DNA of 19,040 nucleotides, from assembly GCA_017354095.1 (NCBI GenBank), contig JAFMRP010000012.1, positions 1 to 19,040 of the forward strand, given 5' to 3'. Position 1 is the first letter of the stretch; every line of letters begins with the position of its first letter. Of the stretch, positions 14,950 through 19,040 are shown in pieces. The notes under the pieces are model-generated. The model was given only the letters and a program-made list of their open reading frames with translations, did no database searches and was not told the DNA's origin. Origin of the DNA: Ktedonobacteraceae bacterium (lineage in GTDB: Bacteria; Chloroflexota; Ktedonobacteria; Ktedonobacterales; Ktedonobacteraceae). The position numbers were made by a program, and so were the translations under genes.

Positions 14950-16896
14950 TTGAACGAAACACAGCATTCTGACTCGTCCATACTCTCGCGAGACACACCA
15001 GACAGTTCTCGCCGCTCTACGTTAGTCGACCTGCTTCTCAGCATGCGCACTCCAGATGACATTGACATTACAGCCGATGGGAAAAAAGTGGCATTTGTGG
15101 TACGGGCGCGGGTGCCAGGCGAACAAAAACGACGAGGACGCATCTGGATAGCACAGAGCGATGGCGAAGCCCGCCCTTTCGCAACCGGGAAAGACGATGC
15201 CAGCTGTCCCCGCTGGTCGCCCGATGGTAAACAGCTGGCCTTTATTACAAAACCAGAGGGAGAAAAAGAAAAGCCACAGCTACATACGATCGCTGCCGAA
15301 GGCGGCGAGCCCAGACTGCTCTGCACAATGCCAAACGGGGTAAGCGAGCTATCCTGGGCGCCCGATGGCAGCCGCATCGCCTTTATCTCCCTCGAAGGGA
15401 AAGAGCCACAAAGCGATCCCAAAGTGCTTGCGCCATCGCGCCACCGCCGCCTGTGGACGATACATGCCAATCACACGCTTCCAGAACCGGTCACCCCGCC
15501 AGATGTCACCGTCTGGGAGTATACCTGGGCACCCGATAGCAAACAACTGGCGCTCTATTATTCAACAGGCCCGGATGATACTGACTGGTACCACAGCCAG
15601 ATCGGCGTAGTAGCCAGCAATGGCGGTGCTGTGCGCCAGCTTACTCAACTCAGCTGGCAGGCCAGAGGGCTCGCCTGGTCACCCGATGGCCAGCATATTG
15701 CCTATCTATCGGGCCGCTGGAGCGATCCAGGCCGCGGCAGTGGCGATATCCATGCCGTCGCGCTGGAAAACGGTCACATACGTCACCTGACCCCCGGCAT
15801 CGATTGTAGCCCATCCTGGTGCCGCTGGCTCCCCGATGGCCGTCACCTGCTCTTCACAGCGGTAAAGAACACCACACACCAGATCGGCCTGCTCGATACT
15901 CATAAGGGAGCAATCACCGTGCTCGCAGACGATTTCGTCATGCAATACGATCAACCCCAACTCTCGATCACTGCCGACTGTCGCTCTTTTGCCACCGTTC
16001 ACTCGACCTCCCAGCAGCCGCCCGACCTCTGGTATGGCACATTCACGCACAAGGGCACCACTCCTACTGGTATAACATGGAAAAAACTTTCGCGCCTGAA
16101 CCCTATCGTAGAAGAGACTCTCGAACTGGCCAAAACGGAGCGCATCAGATATGAAAGCGTCGATGGCTGGCTCATCGATGGCCTGTTCATGCCTCCTCTC
16201 CAAACACGGCCCGGCGAACTGCCTCCACTCTATGTCGAGGTGCATGGCGGCCCATCGGGAACAACCTGCGACACCTGGGATAGCTTCAACCAGGTGTTCG
16301 CAGCGGAGGGCTTCGCGATCTTCCAGCCCAATATGCGTGGAAGTTGGGGACAGGGCATGGCATTCGCCGACGCGGTTCTGGGCGACATGGGCGGCAAAGA
16401 TTTTCAGGATATCCTGAACGGAGTCGAATACCTGGTCAAACAGGGCAAAGTCGATGGCAACCGGGTCTGTATCGGCGGCTGGAGCAATGGCGGCTTCCTG
16501 ACCGCCTGGGCCGTCACACAGACCAATCGCTTCAAGGCTGCCATGGTCGGCGCCGGCATTACCGACTGGCATAACATGCATGCCCAGACCAATATCGCCG
16601 ACGCGGACATCCTGCTGCTGGCAACCGATCCCCTAAAAAACCCGGAAACGTATCGCCAGCGCTCGCCTCTCACCTTCGCCGAACGTGTTACCACGCCGAC
16701 ATTGATTATTCACGGGGAAGACGATCCCGCCGTCCCGGTCGCCCAGGCTTACGCCTTCTATCGCGCACTGCGCGAGCGCGGCGTCCCCGTTGAATGCGTC
16801 ATCTACCCACGCGAAGGCCATGGCCTGAGCGAGCTTGATCACGTACGTGACTACCTTGAGCGCAATATACGCTGGTTCAAGCAATGTATCCGCTAA
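14950..16896 (+). CDS. S9-family serine peptidase (acylaminoacyl-peptidase-like)
   Basis: This prolyl-oligopeptidase-family enzyme cleaves short peptides or acylated N termini. The N-terminal 370 residues form a beta-propeller with repeated WSPDGK.LAF motifs (for example PRWSPDGKQLAFI, LSWAPDGSRIAFI, LAWSPDGQHIAYL), which limits access to the active site. The C-terminal alpha/beta-hydrolase domain has EVHGGPSG, the nucleophile Ser512 in GGWSNGG, Asp592 in HGEDDPAVP and His624 in REGHGLS. No signal peptide is present, so it should be cytoplasmic. The start is TTG 14950, with GGAGGAGG 7 nt upstream. The stop is only 18 bp from the stop of the convergent VOC gene, with no terminator visible between them. 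Exact substrate class (S9C versus dipeptidyl peptidase) is not certain. Confidence 0.93.
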   Translation: MNETQHSDSSILSRDTPDSSRRSTLVDLLLSMRTPDDIDITADGKKVAFVVRARVPGEQKRRGRIWIAQSDGEARPFATGKDDASCPRWSPDGKQLAFITKPEGEKEKPQLHTIAAEGGEPRLLCTMPNGVSELSWAPDGSRIAFISLEGKEPQSDPKVLAPSRHRRLWTIHANHTLPEPVTPPDVTVWEYTWAPDSKQLALYYSTGPDDTDWYHSQIGVVASNGGAVRQLTQLSWQARGLAWSPDGQHIAYLSGRWSDPGRGSGDIHAVALENGHIRHLTPGIDCSPSWCRWLPDGRHLLFTAVKNTTHQIGLLDTHKGAITVLADDFVMQYDQPQLSITADCRSFATVHSTSQQPPDLWYGTFTHKGTTPTGITWKKLSRLNPIVEETLELAKTERIRYESVDGWLIDGLFMPPLQTRPGELPPLYVEVHGGPSGTTCDTWDSFNQVFAAEGFAIFQPNMRGSWGQGMAFADAVLGDMGGKDFQDILNGVEYLVKQGKVDGNRVCIGGWSNGGFLTAWAVTQTNRFKAAMVGAGITDWHNMHAQTNIADADILLLATDPLKNPETYRQRSPLTFAERVTTPTLIIHGEDDPAVPVAQAYAFYRALRERGVPVECVIYPREGHGLSELDHVRDYLERNIRWFKQCIR

Positions 16897-16914
16897 ATCG
16901 CGGCAGCAGACGCC

Positions 16915-17301
16915 TCAGCCCAGCTGGCTATAGAGTTCAACAATATAGCCGTCTGGATCGGCGATCTGGGCTGAGCGAGCCCGCCACGCTGGTCGATCCT
17001 GTGGTCCAGCAACAGACGTGGCACCGCGCGCGACAAGCTCGGCGTAGGTGGCGTCAACATCATCCACGCGGAAAACAAGCGCCGCTGGATGGCCCACCGG
17101 CACTGGAGTCGGCGTCACCTCGCCGAGCGCATCGGCAAATCCATCGCGGCTCATCAGTTCTATACCGCCATTGCCCGTATCGAAATACGCATAGCCCATC
17201 GTCTCATCGCTATACGTCACCGACAATTTCATCGTATCGCGCCAGAATCTGATCGTCGCCGGAACATCACCGGAAAGTAGACGCACATTAACAAATTGCA
17301 T
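16915..17301 (-). CDS. VOC-superfamily (glyoxalase/dioxygenase-like) protein
   Basis: This 128-residue protein has two beta-alpha-beta-beta-beta modules typical of the vicinal-oxygen-chelate fold. The first ends in GGIELMSR (Glu48) and the second reads ALVFRVDDVDATYAELVARGA, then DPDGYIVELYSQ (Glu123). The first-strand ligand, usually His, is not clear (VNVRL), so metal binding and therefore lyase activity are uncertain; some relatives only bind drugs or small molecules. ATG 17301 has AAAGGGA 7 nt upstream. It diverges from the WYL regulator gene, and its -10 overlaps that gene's -35, which suggests shared control. The substrate is unknown. Confidence 0.87.
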   Translation of the reverse strand: MQFVNVRLLSGDVPATIRFWRDTMKLSVTYSDETMGYAYFDTGNGGIELMSRDGFADALGEVTPTPVPVGHPAALVFRVDDVDATYAELVARGATSVAGPQDRPAWRARSAQIADPDGYIVELYSQLG

Positions 17302-17395
17302 GGTATATTCCCTTTCGTTGTTCTGCTACAGATGTTTGCATTCGGATGAGCGAGCTCGCCGGATACGGAAAAGTTTCCACATTTTCCCGTGTCCC

Positions 17396-17425
17396 TTGCA
17401 GTATAGCAGGAGTAGAGGTTACAAT
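17396..17425 (+). promoter_or_regulatory. Promoter for the WYL regulator gene
   Basis: TTGCAG at 17396-17401, an 18-bp spacer, and TACAAT at 17420-17425. Its -35 overlaps the VOC gene's -10 on the other strand. Confidence 0.5.
17400..17408 (-). promoter_or_regulatory. Extended -10 promoter for the VOC gene
   Basis: On the minus strand this reads TGCTATACT, an extended -10. No good -35 is visible 17 bp upstream (CCAATT). The predicted start is near 17393, about 90 nt upstream of the VOC ATG. Confidence 0.45.
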
Positions 17426-17427
17426 TG

Positions 17428-17443
17428 GTCCTATATTTGTCCT
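17428..17443. promoter_or_regulatory. GTCCT direct repeat, candidate WYL-regulator operator
   Basis: GTCCT occurs at 17428-17432 and again at 17439-17443, 11 bp apart, one helical turn. It lies just downstream of the regulator's -10, near its transcript start, and upstream of the VOC promoter. Position fits autorepression; binding is not shown by the sequence. Confidence 0.3.
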
Positions 17444-17471
17444 GTTTTTTCTCGACCCGGGAGGAAACCCA

Positions 17472-18482
17472 ATGTATCATCCGACAACCCGCCTGCTGAC
17501 TATTCTGGAATTGCTACAGACGCATCCTTATCTGAGTGGGGAAGCACTGGCTCGCCGCCTGGAGGTCGAGCCGAGGACCATACGCCGCTACATCCTGATG
17601 CTGCAAGAGATGGGTATGCCCATCGAAGGGGTACGCGGCCCTGGAGGTGGCTACCGTCTGCGTCCCGGCTTTAAACTGCCCCCGCTTTTATTCACCGAAG
17701 AAGAGGCGACGGCAGTGGTTCTTGGATTGCTGGGCACTTCATGGCTTGAGATCGGGCTCTCGCCGGTAGCCGTTGAAGGAGCGCTGGCCAAAGTTCACCG
17801 GGTGCTCCCCCTGCAGGGACGCGAGCGCCTGCAAGCCATCTCTTCCCACCTGATCCTCTCTCCTCACCAGCAGGATGCGCGCCCTGATGCAACGCTCTTG
17901 ATCAACATCAGCGAAGCCGTCCAGCAACGCCAGCGAATTGCTATCGAGTACCGTTCGCACCACAACGAGGCTACCCGGCGACAGGTTGAACCCTATGGTG
18001 TCGCCGGATGGAAAGGACGTTGGTACCTCATAGGCTACTGCTGCCTGCGTCAAGCGTTCCGCTCATTTCGGCTGGATCGCATTCAGAGCGCACAGTTTCT
18101 CAAGGAAACTTTCGAGCGACAGGAGGACTTCGATTGCCAGGACTACGTCATCAAGCGCCTTGCTACGGTCCCGGCCAAGTGGCAGATTGAGGTCGAGTTT
18201 CAAACAGAGCTATATATCGTGCAGCACAAGATCCCCTCAACTTATGGACGTCTGACCGCCACGCCAACTGGCGTCCTGTTTCAATGTCACTACGATGAAC
18301 TATCCAGCGTGGCACGCTACCTGGTGGGATTGAACCTCCCCTTTGTCATTCATCACCCTCCAGAGTTACGCCAGGCGCTGTTACAACTCGCGGAGAACAT
18401 CATCCAGATCGCGACCATGGGCCAGGAGGAGGAACACAATACACTGTCGCATAGTCCCACCCGGCATGCTATAATGAACTAA
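17472..18482 (+). CDS. YafY-like transcriptional regulator with HTH and WYL domains
   Basis: The N terminus (about 5-60) is a DeoR-like winged helix-turn-helix: RLLTILELLQTHPYLSGEALARRLEVEPRTIRRYI, then the wing IEGVRGPGGGYRLRPG. A WYL domain spans about 150-210 and contains the name-giving Trp184-Tyr185-Leu186 (KGRWYLIGYC) and the RSFRLDRI motif; WYL domains sense ligands such as nucleic-acid fragments or small molecules. Length is 336 aa, normal for the YafY group. ATG 17472 is set by GGGAGG 7 nt upstream; the frame is open 42 codons further, to 17346, but that stretch contains the promoter. It is divergent from the VOC gene, a frequent sign of autoregulation plus control of the neighbour. 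Confidence 0.92.
   Translation: MYHPTTRLLTILELLQTHPYLSGEALARRLEVEPRTIRRYILMLQEMGMPIEGVRGPGGGYRLRPGFKLPPLLFTEEEATAVVLGLLGTSWLEIGLSPVAVEGALAKVHRVLPLQGRERLQAISSHLILSPHQQDARPDATLLINISEAVQQRQRIAIEYRSHHNEATRRQVEPYGVAGWKGRWYLIGYCCLRQAFRSFRLDRIQSAQFLKETFERQEDFDCQDYVIKRLATVPAKWQIEVEFQTELYIVQHKIPSTYGRLTATPTGVLFQCHYDELSSVARYLVGLNLPFVIHHPPELRQALLQLAENIIQIATMGQEEEHNTLSHSPTRHAIMN
18467..18475 (+). promoter_or_regulatory. Extended -10 promoter inside the WYL regulator 3' end
   Basis: TGCTATAAT is a consensus extended -10. The region 17 bp upstream (TCGCAT) is a poor -35. Predicted start is near 18482, leaving a leader of about 120 nt before the gene at 18604. Confidence 0.5.
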
Positions 18483-18603
18483 CCTTATACTCTGCACAAA
18501 ACAAGCTACGTGGGCCAGAGCACCTTCGCGGCCGGGCTCACTTTTACAGGGGTTCGCAGAAGACCGGACCTTTGCTTTATACGACAAGGAGAAACAATCA
18601 CCT

Positions 18604-19040
18604 ATGGCCAAGTTACAAGATCTGTTCACTCAGGCTCGTCGCACACACAGTGGTGGTGGGATGGGATTTCTTGGCAAAAGCCAGTCAGAGTCCAAAGCGC
18701 ATGCCGCCGCACTGGTAACGGCATTTACGCAGGTAAGCAGCGGTGGCGCAGAGGCAATGCTAAAGGCGGGAGCCGATGGCCTGCTTTATACCTGGGATGG
18801 TGAAGAGGAGACGCTTGAAGTGCTAAAAGAGGAGACGGAGTCAGCCAGGTCCATCAATGAGCGTACCATCACCGGGTTGTATGTGACCGGCGGCTGGGAC
18901 GAGCTAAACCGCTCCGGATTCGACAAAATCAAGGAAGCTGGTTTCCACTACATCGCCCTACCCTTTGACGCACCCGCGCGCCTGCTGGCCCAGGAAGACA
19001 AAGAGCTAGAACGCGTGGTAACTGTACCCATGCGCGAGGG
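18604..19040 (+). CDS. Unrecognised protein, truncated by the window end
   Basis: The frame is open from ATG 18604 to the window edge (145 codons seen, no stop). AAGGAG lies 12 nt upstream, a little far but the only SD. The protein starts MAKLQDLFTQARR, then a Gly-rich stretch (HSGGGMGFLGK) and a more ordered part. That part contains MLKAGADGLLYTWDGEEETLEVLKEE, GLYVTGG and IKEAGFHYIALPFDAP. The recurring 'KAGADGLL' and 'KEAGFHYIALP' phrases suggest alternating strand-helix units like a TIM barrel, but this is only pattern reading. It follows the WYL regulator and has its own likely promoter. I cannot name a function. Confidence 0.8.
   Translation, partial: MAKLQDLFTQARRTHSGGGMGFLGKSQSESKAHAAALVTAFTQVSSGGAEAMLKAGADGLLYTWDGEEETLEVLKEETESARSINERTITGLYVTGGWDELNRSGFDKIKEAGFHYIALPFDAPARLLAQEDKELERVVTVPMRE

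Noticed and set aside
15706..16581. Minus-strand open frame (291 codons) opposite the S9 peptidase
   Set aside because: It lies fully inside a gene whose catalytic triad is clear, and its composition is that of a complementary-strand shadow.

Overview
The window carries housekeeping and core-metabolism genes from a bacterial chromosome. The best guess for its source is a Chloroflexota member of the Ktedonobacteria type. This is an inference from moderate GC content, a four-domain ribosomal protein S1, a clpC-radA-yacL-ispD-ispF gene order like that of Gram-positive bacteria, and several TTG/GTG starts behind strong Shine-Dalgarno (SD) sites. No rRNA, tRNA, CRISPR array, insertion sequence or prophage gene was seen.

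Layout. At 44-1268 (minus strand) lie a proline-rich protein with a C-terminal membrane anchor and a Nudix hydrolase of the CoA pyrophosphatase type. At 1439-3410 a near-consensus promoter and a leader of about 350 nt precede rpsA. At 3500-6506 tandem matched promoters and a structured leader precede clpC, which ends in a strong hairpin terminator. At 6545-10804 come radA, then a non-coding gap in the slot where Bacillus-type operons carry disA, then yacL (PIN-TRAM), ispD and ispF. This block ends in a perfect 42-bp palindrome. At 10859-11608 (minus) are a pterin-4a-carbinolamine dehydratase and a TatA/B-like protein. At 11860-12564 is a membrane-anchored exported protein of unknown function. 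At 12638-14619 (minus) are purine nucleoside phosphorylase and a Xer-like tyrosine recombinase that seems to lack the usual beta-hairpin lysine. At 14950-16896 is an S9-family serine peptidase. At 16915-18482 a VOC protein and a WYL/YafY regulator diverge from overlapping promoters. The window ends inside an unrecognised gene that starts at 18604.

How the genes relate. ClpC and RadA serve protein quality control and recombination repair. IspD and IspF catalyse two steps of the MEP isoprenoid pathway and overlap by 4 bp, so they are probably translationally coupled. The WYL regulator probably controls itself and the VOC gene.

I found no clearly new multi-gene system. The most interesting signals are regulatory: two matched clpC promoters, a possible RNA switch over the clpC SD, a terminator between clpC and radA without an obvious second promoter, the missing disA, and the overlapping WYL/VOC promoters with a phased direct repeat. 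All functional calls come from reading motifs; no database search was run.
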